From assembly GCA_963695085.1 (NCBI GenBank), contig CAVOFV010000008.1:124001-188000 (forward strand): 64,000 nucleotides of DNA, read 5' to 3'. This stretch comes from SG8-30 sp963695085 (GTDB lineage: Bacteria; Pseudomonadota; Gammaproteobacteria; Steroidobacterales; Steroidobacteraceae). Shown piece after piece: positions 63,999 to 64,000 of the stretch. The translations under genes were made by a program, and so were the position numbers. The notes below the pieces were generated by a model. The model saw only the letters and a list, made by a program, of their open reading frames with translations. It was not told where the DNA came from and searched no databases. How positions within the stretch are numbered: position 1 is the stretch's first letter; every line of letters begins with the position of its first letter.

Positions 63999-64000
63999 TG

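Overview
The window comes from a GC-rich (roughly 68-70 %) Gram-negative bacterium, most likely a gammaproteobacterium near the Steroidobacterales/Nevskiales/Chromatiales. The grounds are the arrangement uppP-midA-folM-folK-folB-tsaD // rpsU-yqeY-dnaG-rpoD, an encoded CCA on the tRNA, a HiPIP, a Bfd/Bfr pair behind a Fur-like site, and an LpxL-type lipid A acyltransferase. The placement is by gene content only; no database was consulted. No insertion sequence, prophage, integrase or CRISPR array is visible. LAYOUT. 1-4705: undecaprenyl-diphosphate recycling (uppP, cut by the window edge), a MidA-type methyltransferase, pteridine/folate genes and tsaD. 4817-10117: the macromolecular synthesis operon with a clear promoter, yqeY between rpsU and dnaG, and a rpoD that carries a long Ala/Lys-rich N-terminal extension and a single-base frameshift before region 3. 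10157-15937: minus-strand envelope genes (Met/Gly-rich secreted protein, Tat-exported epimerase-like protein, GT2, Amt, LpxL-like acyltransferase). 16084-23977: a peroxiredoxin, a GT39 mannosyl/aminoarabinose-type transferase coupled to an AsnB amidotransferase and bracketed by two small LAB_N proteins, a DUF4399 protein, a Tat-exported FAD oxidase and a beta-barrel protein. 24070-26830: tRNA-Ile(CAU), Fur-type bfd-bfr, alpha-methylacyl-CoA racemase, HiPIP and its terminator, then a 640-base gene-free stretch with a possible small RNA. 27412-34443: RsuA/RluB pseudouridine synthase, HrpB helicase, DedA, VanZ-like and TPR proteins. 34440-47884: an 11-gene minus-strand operon, the most interesting part of the window. 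48011-63998: MFS transporter, Asd, M48 protease, pyruvate phosphate dikinase, DUF3429, histidine degradation (hutH, hutU, hutI), adenosine deaminase, M23 peptidase, thiol dioxygenase, a small membrane protein and an ABM-domain protein. THE 34-48 kb OPERON. Transcribed right to left it encodes three lipoproteins, a membrane Ser/Thr kinase with a TPR-like/PEGA tail, an FHA-PEGA-SUMF1 protein, a Pro-rich periplasmic protein, a MotA/TolQ/ExbB-type proton channel, an actin/Hsp70-like protein with a C-terminal FHA domain, two paralogous one-TM von Willebrand A proteins, and a fourth lipoprotein. Both vWA proteins start with a helix containing FLDV, which aligns with the proton-carrying Asp helix of ExbD (FIDV) and TolR (LLDV). 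My reading is a proton-motive-force stator in which the B subunit carries a periplasmic vWA domain, controlled by Ser/Thr phosphorylation. This is inference; its function is not known to me. DATA QUALITY. Three otherwise coherent genes (rpoD, the last lipoprotein and the SUMF1 protein) each contain exactly one extra base. That pattern points to assembly insertions rather than biology, but each should be checked against reads.
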